Source: Cyclostephanos tholiformis
Lineage: Eukaryota; Bacillariophyta; Thalassiosirophyceae; Thalassiosirales; Thalassiosiraceae
NCBI GenBank assembly: GCA_036939975.1
Contig: JALLPB010001423.1
Span: 1 to 16,593, forward strand
Direction of reading: 5' to 3'
DNA length: 16,593 bases
Below are positions 1-6,747 of the stretch, piece by piece. The notes below the pieces were generated by a model. The model was not told the origin of the DNA, did not search any database, and was given only the letters and a program-made list of their open reading frames with translations. Position 1 is the first letter of the stretch. Every line of letters starts with the position of its first letter. The position numbers were made by a program, and so were the translations under genes.

Positions 1-34
1 GCCCGATGGCTCGCGGCCTGCGCATGGTGTTGGG

Positions 35-70
35 GAGCGGCGGCGCCATGATTTAATGGCGCCGCTGCTC
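35..70. repeat. GC-rich inverted repeat (hairpin)
   Basis: The arms at 35-49 and 56-70 are 15 bp each with one mismatch and a 6-base loop (GATTTA). The first ~130 bases are CpG-rich, unlike the following 1.5 kb, so this may be the edge of a gene that continues to the left. Function unknown. Confidence 0.6.
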
Positions 71-126
71 TACCCATGGAGAGAGAGCGAGGGGAAAGCC
101 GATGGGAGCAGGGTGGCGGCGGCTTG

Positions 127-176
127 AGTTGGTTGTTGTGTTGTTGTGTTTTTGTGTTGTGTGTTGTGTTGTGTAT
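127..176. repeat. G/T-rich low-complexity tract (TTGTG-type)
   Basis: The plus strand is almost only G and T here, built from irregular TTG, TTGTG and TGTTG words. The reading frame that crosses it (ATG at 76) gives a Cys/Val/Leu-rich peptide that simply reflects the repeat, so I do not call a gene. Confidence 0.6.
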
Positions 177-258
177 CGTACTTTTTACGCATTTTGTAAC
201 CACCCCTGGCGATATTTCTCCCCCGTTTTTGAGCATGATACCATGCTCTAATGCGCCG

Positions 259-293
259 CCCCAGCACAAGTCACACATCTACATGTGCTGGGG
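259..293. repeat. Perfect 10-bp inverted repeat
   Basis: CCCCAGCACA at 259-268 is the exact reverse complement of TGTGCTGGGG at 284-293, with a 15-base loop. There is no neighbouring gene to which it can be tied as a terminator. It may be a relic of a small transposon end or chance. Confidence 0.5.
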
Positions 294-463
294 GTGTGTG
301 ATCAGTGATAAAAGTTGGGAGGTGAAGTTTGACTTGGCCTTCGTTTTTAGGGGAAAAAATACCTCTTTTTTTGGCACTAGTGTACAATTCACTTGTATGA
401 TAGATAACTTAGTACTTAAGGTAAAGCTACGTCTCAACACTAAAAAAAATAAAATGTAAGAGT

Positions 464-950
464 ACGTAGAAAATTGGCCCAGCTAGGATGAGAACCAGTC
501 CTTCAAGATCTTTCTAAGCCAAAGAACTCAGTTTGATCATGACTGGATGGGGTTATTGGATCAGTACTGCTTTTATTTAAGCAGTTTTAGTTTGCTTCAC
601 ATACCTCAAATGCACTTTTTATTTACCTTACTCAAGTTTGTGATTGAAACTCACTTTTGAAATAACTCACACTTCAACCAAAATGCATTGCATGTGGGGC
701 TCAAAATTATGGGTCTGACCTCTAGTAGGTAAACAAAATGAAAATAGCAACAGGTGAGGTAAACTTAAAGTAAGTTGGCTGGTGAGGTAACTAACAAAGT
801 TATGGCACTAAGTGATGTGAACCACAAGCTGAAATGTGAAGTGTCAAAAAGTCTTAGCAAAAAAGGAGGAGGTGGAGAGTGGAGAGTACTAACAGCTAGA
901 ACACCACCAAGGAAAGCAGCAGGAGGTAAAATTAGACAAGGGGCAATTTG
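464..950. other. CpG-free, gene-poor stretch
   Basis: Reading line by line, I find no CG dinucleotide between about 465 and 970, although GC content is near 40%. No reading frame here looks like a gene until the ATG at 802. Two short direct repeats of GGTGAGGTAA occur near 753 and 781. I take this as old, probably methylated, non-genic or transposon-derived DNA. Confidence 0.6.
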
Positions 951-1407
951 ATGGAATGTTTGAATGAAAAGGAGCGCCTCAAGCGAGATGCATTCAAGCT
1001 AAGACAGAAAATTGCACAGAAGAATATAGAGAAGAAAAAGTGGCATAAGATGGATGCCAAACTTGAGAAAGTTTGCATCATACAGGCATTGGGCAGAAGG
1101 GATAATCCTTTTGTGTGGAGGGATTGTCGTCACAGCCACCACAACAGCAACAGCCAAGAAAGGAGTGGCTGTAGGAGTCATTGCAACCACAGTTGCAGCC
1201 GCAGTCACAGCAAGAGCCAAAGAAGTAGAAGTGGTTGTAGGAGTCGTCGCAGCAGTCACAGCTGCAGTGGGAGCAGGGGAGGGTAGCTGTAGGAGTCATC
1301 GCAGCCACAGTTGCAGCCATAATGGGAGCAAGTGGAGGGTCCATAGAGCCATAGCCACAGCCACAGGAAGAGTGGAGGAAGGGATTGTAGGAGTCTTCAC
1401 TGCATGA
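802..1407 (+). pseudogene. Decayed coding region of unknown family with internal repeats
   Basis: Three plus-strand frames overlap. ATG 802 to TGA 949-951 gives 49 aa rich in Lys and Gly. ATG 951 to 1286 begins with a highly charged Lys/Glu/Arg segment that could be a coiled coil. The third frame runs to TGA 1405-1407 and encodes Gly/Ala/Val-rich hydrophobic segments. The hydrophobic segment recurs: GTAGGAGTC-type units start near 1165, 1231, 1283 and 1383, and the copy at 1283 is shifted by one frame. Joined in order, the pieces would give a charged N-terminal part followed by repeated hydrophobic segments, so I read this as one broken gene rather than three genes. I do not recognise the family. 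An intron-containing live gene is the alternative, but I see no convincing splice sites that would restore one frame. Confidence 0.4.
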
Positions 1408-1640
1408 TCCACTCACCTGAGGCAATAAGATGCTGTGAGCGGTTGGTTCCTATTTCTTGGTTTGATTCTGGGGACTGCGCTGTGAGCTGTGAAAAAAAAC
1501 CTGGCAGCGCGTGGAAGGGATTATATGAGAAAAGTGATAAAAAATGTGAGAGGGCTATTGAATATCATGTTGCCCCAGTGAGGGTACAGGAAAAGAATTC
1601 CAAAATGAAGTATTTTTCATCTATATACACCACACCATAA
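1404..1640 (+). other. Short ORF, doubtful (78 aa)
   Basis: An ATG at 1404 overlaps the stop of the preceding frame (ATGA) and opens a 78-residue frame with several Cys and Lys residues and no motif I recognise. It may be the tail of the same decayed coding region. The surrounding DNA is CpG-poor and AT-rich. From 1641 to 1897 I see nothing. Confidence 0.15.
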
Positions 1641-1897
1641 CATCTTTAGAGTGAAGAATTTTATCACGGATCATATTTCAGATGTATGAAGTACAATGCA
1701 CTACTACAGACCAGTTCAAACTGAAAACATAAACAGGATTCGTCAATGTGCACTTTGAACTTAATCCAGCCATGCAGCTGCACTCAGTGCATGTTGATTG
1801 ATGTTCACATAACATAATTTGTTGAATTTTTGGGTCCATTTACAATCCTAACTGAATGCTGTGTTCATTATTTGTGCATACTTTTAGAATGAATCAT

Positions 1898-2890
1898 TCA
1901 TATTATCAGGGCAGTGACTACTAATATTGGAGTCGAAAAGGGCCCCAAGATACGTTTCACCAACCTTAAAGTTGACACGCTTCTATTCCAAGCCAATCGA
2001 CTCACACCATATGCGCTTTCCATGGCATATCTATTCCTCCGTCTTCTCGTTGCTATTATGCGCTTATCGTAATCGGATCGCTTCTTCTCGTCCGTCAAAA
2101 TCTCCGCCGATTCCTCAAGTGCGTGGAATGCCTCCTCGGCCCGACCGTCTCTGTTCTTATCAGGATGGACGGTACGCGCCAAATTTCGATAGACGCGTTT
2201 AATATCCTTCGTCTTCACTCGAAATAACGTCCATGGCCCAAAGGAGAAGTTGAAGAAATAGAATGGCCCAAGCTGAAGTTCAAGGTTGCGTATTCCCAAT
2301 GTTTCATAATGTCTCCCCGCCTTATGCGCCTTCAGTACACGTTTGACGATCTTGGCATCTTTGGCCTTCTGTCGTTGTGCCTTCCGTCGCTGTTCGTCGT
2401 TCATCTTCTTCAATTCCGCCTCGAAGGCCGCCTCGCGCTTAAGCCTTATCCGTTCCGCCTCATGTGATGCATTTACTTCATCTTCCGCGACTTTCTTCTT
2501 CGCATTTTCCGCCTCCTTCCTCCTGAGATCGGCCTCTATCTTCGAAAAGTTTGTCGTCCCTCCTCCCATATTGTACATTTTGGGACCTCCTCCGCCTACA
2601 CCGCTACCGCCACCGCCACCGCCGGGCATTCCGCCACCAGCAGAAGATTGTCGCGCTTTCATGGCTTCGTACTCCCTTACCTCCGCTTCCATCCCAGCCA
2701 GCTCCTCATCCTCCCGAGCCTGTTCGGCGAGGATCTCTGCCAGGAAATCCTCGTCTCCTTCCAAATTATCTCCCTCGGCTAAGCAGATGTACCTATTTCC
2801 CAAGTTGAATGTGAGGGATGCGTTGATGAGGAATGATGCGACAATTACGAAATTGATGAAGCGCGTGCTTCTGGGTCTGAGTCGTCTCAT
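1898..2890 (-). CDS. Membrane-anchored J-domain (DnaJ/Hsp40) co-chaperone
   Basis: The protein has 330 aa from the ATG at 2890; a GTG-based extension upstream is not credible in a eukaryote. Residues 11-37 form a hydrophobic signal anchor after Arg-rich residues 1-10, suggesting targeting to the ER or another membrane. An acidic stretch (about 40-75) and a Gly-rich linker (about 85-112) follow, then a long charged Lys/Glu/Arg/Ala helix, probably a coiled coil (115-190). The J domain lies at about 193-277: it opens with YETLGI, has the HPD tripeptide at 242-244, and ends with the typical DYDKR. HPD is the residue set that stimulates Hsp70 ATPase, so an Hsp70 partner role follows from the family. 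Odd feature: about 20 aromatic-rich residues (201-224) sit between the YETLGI start and helix II. The C-terminus (about 315-330) is hydrophobic and could be a tail anchor. It is divergent from the light-harvesting gene. The exact chaperone class is unknown. Confidence 0.88.
   Translation of the reverse strand: MRRLRPRSTRFINFVIVASFLINASLTFNLGNRYICLAEGDNLEGDEDFLAEILAEQAREDEELAGMEAEVREYEAMKARQSSAGGGMPGGGGGGSGVGGGGPKMYNMGGGTTNFSKIEADLRRKEAENAKKKVAEDEVNASHEAERIRLKREAAFEAELKKMNDEQRRKAQRQKAKDAKIVKRVLKAHKAGRHYETLGIRNLELQLGPFYFFNFSFGPWTLFRVKTKDIKRVYRNLARTVHPDKNRDGRAEEAFHALEESAEILTDEKKRSDYDKRIIATRRRRNRYAMESAYGVSRLAWNRSVSTLRLVKRILGPFSTPILVVTALII
2560..2650 (-). repeat. Gly-rich linker coded by CCGCC/CCACC-type repeat
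   Basis: The plus strand carries repeated CCGCCACCG-type words that encode the poly-Gly linker (residues about 85-112) of the J-domain protein. It separates the acidic N-terminal part from the charged helix. Confidence 0.6.
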
Positions 2891-3242
2891 TTTTTGACCT
2901 CCTCCCTTCACGGCTCTAATGTGAAGAGATGCACCAAGCGTAGTCGTTCATGGTTAGTTCTGATTCTCCTCGCTCCATCATAAAATAATGAATCGCCATC
3001 GCCATTCCGTCGAGCCACTTTTCTGTGGTTTGTTCCACGTGGAATTGAAATTGGCGGGGTGGAAATTTGTTCCAAATGTCGGATTTTGTGAGCCTTTTAC
3101 GAAGCTTAAATGATTTCCGGTGACGTACAGATCTAGAATAGATTCAGTTCAAGTTGTTTTCCACCGACCGCAGCATCATCCCAGTACCTCTCTCTCCCCT
3201 ATTTTCTTCCATACCAAACCACCCTTCTCCCCCACCACCAAG
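2891..3242. promoter_or_regulatory. Divergent promoter region, J-domain gene / light-harvesting gene
   Basis: These 352 bp separate two divergent start codons. A perfect 12-bp palindrome TTCCACGTGGAA (3033-3044) contains the G-box core CACGTG at 3036-3041, 207 bp before the light-harvesting ATG. TGACGT, the core of CRE-type bZIP sites reported in CO2/light-responsive diatom promoters, lies at 3121-3126, 122 bp before the ATG. The last ~60 bases before the ATG are C/T-rich with few Gs, as in many 5' leaders. That these sites act is inference. Confidence 0.5.
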
Positions 3243-3986
3243 ATGAAGCTTGCCGTCCTCTCAACCCTCGTCGCCGGCGCCGCCGCCTTCGCCCCCGCCC
3301 CCGTCGACCGCGCGTCAACCTCCCTCTTGGCCACCCGCGCCGTGAGCAAGGCGCCCCCGGCGAAGGCCGCACCCGTCAAGAAGGCAGCCCCCGTCAAGGC
3401 AGTCAAGGCTGCCCCCGTCAAGGCAGTCAAGGCTGCCCCCGTCAAGGCGGCCTCCACCGGCAAAAAGAACATCGCCTTCAACCCCACACCCAACCCTTAC
3501 GGTCTCATCGGCGACCTTCCCCCGGTCGGATTCTTCGACCCCGCCGGATTCGCCGCCAAGGCCTCCCCCGAGGAGCTCCAGCGCTACCGCGAGGTGGAGA
3601 TCATGCACGGCCGATTCGCCCAGCTTGCCGTCCTCGGCATGCTGCTCCCCGAGAAGTACGCCGCCGACGGATCCTTCGGCGACGACTTCCTTGCCCCCAC
3701 CGGCACCGCATTGGAGGTCTTCAACACCGACCCCGTCTGGACGGGACTGACCTTCGGCGTTATCGCAGTCCTCGAGACAGTCCGCCTACTCGAGACGGAA
3801 CCGGGCACGCGCGCCAATGCCAAGATCCTTGAGACGGGCCTGTACACCACTCCCCCGCCGGAGAAATTGGCAGAATATAAATTGAAGGAGCTCCAGAACG
3901 GTCGACTTGCCATGCTCGCATTTGCCGGGGAGGTCGCCCAAGAGCTGGTCAACTCTACTCCTCTCTTGGAGAACCTCTCGTCTTAA
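3243..3986 (+). CDS. Plastid light-harvesting chlorophyll-binding protein (FCP/LHC superfamily)
   Basis: The protein has 247 aa. I start at the ATG at 3243 because it directly opens a signal peptide (residues 1-16) ending in the diatom cleavage motif AFAP (15-18), the bipartite presequence for complex plastids. After a Lys/Ala/Pro/Val-rich linker (35-72) comes the mature LHC part. Helix 1 (about 113-137) carries the chlorophyll-binding signature EIMHGR (E119, H122, R124). Helix 2 is about 164-184. Helix 3 (about 209-233) carries ELQNGRLAML (E216, N219, R221). This is the usual three-helix layout, giving a thylakoid antenna protein that binds chlorophyll a/c and carotenoids. The helix 1 to LLPE segment resembles Lhcr/LHCI-type or RedCAP-type members more than main Lhcf proteins, but I cannot fix the subfamily by eye. 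Codons are strongly C-ending and CpG-rich, typical of a highly expressed gene. Confidence 0.92.
   Translation: MKLAVLSTLVAGAAAFAPAPVDRASTSLLATRAVSKAPPAKAAPVKKAAPVKAVKAAPVKAVKAAPVKAASTGKKNIAFNPTPNPYGLIGDLPPVGFFDPAGFAAKASPEELQRYREVEIMHGRFAQLAVLGMLLPEKYAADGSFGDDFLAPTGTALEVFNTDPVWTGLTFGVIAVLETVRLLETEPGTRANAKILETGLYTTPPPEKLAEYKLKELQNGRLAMLAFAGEVAQELVNSTPLLENLSS
3384..3452 (+). repeat. 24-bp tandem repeat in the light-harvesting gene
   Basis: Units at 3384-3407 and 3408-3431 differ by one base, and a partial third follows at 3432-3452. Each unit encodes AAPVKAVK. The repeat keeps the frame and lies between the AFAP cleavage site and the first LHC helix. A related but less exact AAPVKK block precedes it. 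Confidence 0.9.
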
Positions 3987-4742
3987 CTTTAATGAAAGCG
4001 AGAATGCACTAATTTTTTTGGTATTCACCCCCCCCAAAAAAACCTACGATGATTCTTCTAATAGAGTAGGAGACACACGCCGTTAAGACAATATTACGAT
4101 CGAACTCCGGCCCTGCTCTTTTCGCAACCATTAAGTGAGGGGATCTGAGGATTAGGACGATACAAAAACGGACCTGGATCTTGGTCATAAAGTTGATGAG
4201 AGGGGTTGCCGCACTCACTTGCACGCGGTTGGATGGCCTAACATAATTATTTGTACTACTTAATAGAATCAATTGCGCTGCAGCCAAGCATTCGAGTTAA
4301 ACAAGGCATGTCCATTATATTCTTTGGGCTCGACTGTAGGTACTCTCTCTCTTCAAACTTATCTAGAGTAGTGTCCGCTGATTAGATGAAAGTCTCTCTC
4401 TGATAAGAACTCTCATAATAAGGAGAGATGTTGGTGCGTGATTTCGGCGTCACGTTAAGCGAGGGTGATTGAATTTTTATCAATTACAAACCATAACAAG
4501 CGTGACAAATAATGATGAACATAGTACTTCCTCAAATCTGGTTTCATCACGCAATTATTTCTACGCTGTTGTTGTAACATCCTACTGCAAAACGCCAGAC
4601 GAAAAGCATGGAATGAAAATGCGGCAAGTAATGGAACAGTTCGTGGGGTACAACCCCCGACCTAACTCTAAATCTCTCAAGATACAACAACTCTCGGACC
4701 GCCTCTAGAAGGAAATCAAGAATTCTTCAGTGGACAGCTTAA
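3987..4742. other. Intergenic, no gene seen
   Basis: Short reading frames on both strands lack ATG starts, motifs or coding-like composition. A run of eight C followed by seven A lies at 4028-4042, about 40 bases after the light-harvesting stop. CT-rich words (CTCTCTCT) recur near 4343 and 4393. It probably holds the 3'UTRs of the two convergent genes. Confidence 0.5.
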
Positions 4743-5113
4743 CTAGAAGAACCGACCATTTTTCCGTGTAGTCATCCTGCGCTTGATCTGAGCAGAATTC
4801 AGATGGCCTTCGGATTTGGCTCGCTTGGCATCGATGGCTTCTCCTGGAGACATTCCTGCGTATGGGTTAGAACTGCTTTGACTCTTTAAAATCGTGACCG
4901 CTTCGTTGTATTGCATGCACTCGACGGGAAAGTCGGATTCAGAATTTACTTTCGAGGCAATGGATACGCAGAAGTCATGACTGTGACCAGGTTGGTTATT
5001 TCCACTTGTAGTCGCTTTAAGGAGAAGAGAAGAACAATAATATGAGCACATTCAAAATGTACGGAGACTAAACCTGTGTCTGCCCCATAACTTTTCTCAC
5101 CGTTGAACACCAT
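4743..5113 (-). CDS. Small two-exon gene, unknown function (94 aa)
   Basis: Exon 1 is 5101-5113 (13 nt: ATGGTGTTCAACG) and exon 2 is 4743-5014, giving a 285-nt coding sequence (94 codons plus TAG). The intron (5015-5100, 86 nt) starts GTGAGA and ends in a pyrimidine-rich tract followed by TTAAAG. Splicing joins AAC-G to CG-ACT and keeps exon 2 in frame. The protein is small and soluble, with no signal peptide or TM segment. The C-terminal part has a coherent look: NPYAGMSPGEAIDAKRAK followed by a Lys/Arg-rich tail ending NGRFF. I do not recognise the family. An unspliced alternative from the ATG at 5051 (102 aa) is possible, but its first residues lie in what looks like intron. It is divergent from the ABM-domain gene. 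Confidence 0.5.
5015..5100 (-). other. Predicted intron (86 nt)
   Basis: On the minus strand the donor is GTGAGA directly after AACG, and the acceptor is a T/C-rich tract ending TTAAAG. The length is typical of diatom introns. Removing it connects an ATG in good context (CAACCATGG) to the long downstream frame. Confidence 0.5.
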
Positions 5114-5440
5114 GGTTGCTTATTTTTTGTGGGATCTGCTGTTGTTAGTTTTTTATGGTGTGTTGTCAGAAGAAGAATTGTTTTTTTGTTGATTGCTGCT
5201 CAGAGAGTTCTTTCGATCATGAGTGTCGAAGTGCTCTCAGTACCACTACAACGAATTCCACCGTTTACGTTGAGGTGTTTTGGTGGCGTCAACTTTGTAG
5301 GCATCGATCATGACATGACAGACATTATTACATTACAACTTAGGAAATGAGGTAAAGTTATTACTACCTACCTACTAGAGACATTTTTCACCATACTGGA
5401 GTCTTCATACGCCGAGGATATTCAAGGACGTCTGTCCCCG
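5114..5440. promoter_or_regulatory. Intergenic/promoter region between divergent genes
   Basis: No convincing gene lies here. Its one open frame, on the plus strand, lacks an ATG near its start. The stretch lies between the ATG of the minus-strand small gene and the probable leader of the ABM-domain gene, so it should hold both promoters. I see no named box. Confidence 0.35.
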
Positions 5441-5516
5441 GTAAGATCGGCTACCGAAAGCCGTACAACCCTGTATGCAGCGATTTTGATTGATCAGCAC
5501 CCGCACAACATTTCAG
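5441..5516 (+). other. Possible 5'UTR intron (76 nt)
   Basis: GTAAGA at 5441 is a good donor, and ACATTTCAG ending at 5516 is a good acceptor, two bases before the ATG at 5519. The spliced leader opens no upstream in-frame ATG, so the protein start does not change. Predicted by eye only. Confidence 0.4.
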
Positions 5517-5518
5517 CA

Positions 5519-6043
5519 ATGTGGAAGTTGGCATCAGCAACACGTTCCCGTGGCGTCGTTCGGGGCTGCGCATTATGTTACGGTGCACCTTCCATTTCCG
5601 TCGCTAATGCGGCGCCTTCGAAATTGTTGACTCAAACCTATGCCCTCGAACTCAAGTCGAGGCTACTAATTTGTCGCGCAGTTTCCTCCCCAGTCGCGCG
5701 AGCCAATCTCAAAATCGTGCACGTCTTCGTTTCGGTCAAACCCGGACGCGAGGGGGATTTCCTCTCCGCGTCGCTGGAAAACGCGCGCGCTTCTTCCCGA
5801 GAGCCGGGCATTGCGAGATTCGACGTCATCCAGCAAGAGGACGATCCGACGAAGTTCGTCCTGGTGGAGGTATACAAAAGCGATGGCGCGCCTGCAGCTC
5901 ACAAAAAAACGGATCATTATTTAGCCTGGCGTGCGGCCGTAGAAGATATGATGGCAGAACCGAGGAAGGCGATAAAGTATAAAAATATATTCCCTGCGAC
6001 TATTTCGGGATGGGATTATGTCGATGGTGTCAGTTTGGATTGA
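5519..6043 (+). CDS. ABM-domain protein (LsrG/YgiN-like monooxygenase fold), organelle-targeted
   Basis: The protein has 174 aa from the ATG at 5519. The open frame starts earlier at a TTG, but that part lies in a likely leader intron. Residues 1-62 are rich in Arg, Ala and Ser with almost no acidic residues, consistent with an organelle (mitochondrial) presequence. Residues 65-160 form an antibiotic-biosynthesis-monooxygenase domain: a beta strand ([12 protein letters not shown]), then [11 protein letters not shown], then [17 protein letters not shown] (H128, H133) and MMAEPRK, in the order seen in LsrG and quinol-monooxygenase YgiN relatives. The family's small ferredoxin-like dimers act without cofactors on quinols or, in LsrG, on phospho-AI-2. 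The substrate here cannot be told. The domain is near full family length (~95 aa), with a short C-terminal extension (161-174). Confidence 0.82.
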   Translation: MWKLASATRSRGVVRGCALCYGAPSISVANAAPSKLLTQTYALELKSRLLICRAVSSPVARANLKIVHVFVSVKPGREGDFLSASLENARASSREPGIARFDVIQQEDDPTKFVLVEVYKSDGAPAAHKKTDHYLAWRAAVEDMMAEPRKAIKYKNIFPATISGWDYVDGVSLD

Positions 6044-6260
6044 ATGCAAAGTTTGTGAACTGACTTGCAGAGCTGCGTAGGATGGCCGATCTCAAGCGTC
6101 ACCACCCTGAAGCAGAAATCTACCAAAAATTGTAATGGTTTAAATGTGCTTAATTTTTTGTTTGTCAAACCTAAAAAAAATTCACCCATTCAAAGAAAAA
6201 GCTGTTGGCGTTGTGTCGGTCAAGCAATCACGCGAAGTCATAATTTTCACTTCAAGCATA

Positions 6261-6629
6261 ATGGATCCGAACAAAACACCCGTCAGTAGAATTCAGAAGA
6301 GGTTCTGTCGCAAGTCCAATAGAAGTTACTACACACCTATTGGCAAAGAAAATTGGGACCCTGACTTCGTGAACTATCCTGGAGGAGGGAGGCGTAACAA
6401 GAACGATGAAAGCCCAGAGAGCTTCAATGCAAGTCCATCTGTCTCCGAAGAACGACAATTGAACGAATTTACGTCAACAATGGAGAGGAATTGTAAAAAT
6501 CCTGCTGCAAGCAAGCACGATATTCGTATGACAAATAGTAATACGCGTACGATAGCTATGAGAGGTGCGGTGAAATTGATGCCATCTTTTTCCGTGTGGA
6601 ATGAGGACGAGTGCATCTGTCGAGATTAG
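6261..6629 (+). CDS. Small hypothetical protein with KEN motif (122 aa), uncertain
   Basis: I chose the ATG at 6261; an in-frame ATG at 6144 would add a Lys/Phe-rich stretch that looks like leader sequence. The product is polar, basic at the N-terminus and probably disordered, rich in Ser, Asn, Arg and Lys, with no TM segment. Visible short motifs are two TP and two SP sites (KTPVS, YTPIG, ESPES, ASPSV) and PIGKENWDPDF, which contains the KEN tripeptide used as an APC/C degradation signal in cell-cycle proteins. Such short motifs occur by chance, so a cell-cycle role is only a guess. Its 3' end converges on the methyltransferase gene 118 bp away. I do not recognise a family. A chance frame remains possible. 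Confidence 0.4.
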   Translation: MDPNKTPVSRIQKRFCRKSNRSYYTPIGKENWDPDFVNYPGGGRRNKNDESPESFNASPSVSEERQLNEFTSTMERNCKNPAASKHDIRMTNSNTRTIAMRGAVKLMPSFSVWNEDECICRD

Positions 6630-6747
6630 GACTATGTTTGGAGTAAAACCCAACTTGGCTAACGCAACATTCGTAAATAACAGTAATGAGCAATTCCCTT
6701 CGACTGAATCTCATCTAAACGTCAGAACTTTTAGATACGACCTTTCT

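Noticed and set aside
1..49. Possible minus-strand gene start (ATG at 49, reading off the left edge)
   Set aside because: Only 16 codons are visible, and frames on both strands are open in this CpG-rich end; nothing decides between them.
76..459. 127-codon plus-strand frame starting at ATG 76
   Set aside because: Its composition follows the G/T-rich repeat and the hairpin at 259-293; no motif, and most of it is low-complexity Cys/Val/Leu.
2343..2897. 184-codon plus-strand frame opposite the J-domain gene
   Set aside because: Shadow of the minus-strand gene; Ser/Pro-rich composition is the antisense of its Gly/Glu/Lys codons.
4009..4287. Short frames between the light-harvesting gene and the small two-exon gene
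   Set aside because: No motif and no coding-like composition on either strand.
5486..5518. Upstream extension of the ABM-domain protein
   Set aside because: Starts at TTG, not ATG, and lies in a probable leader intron.
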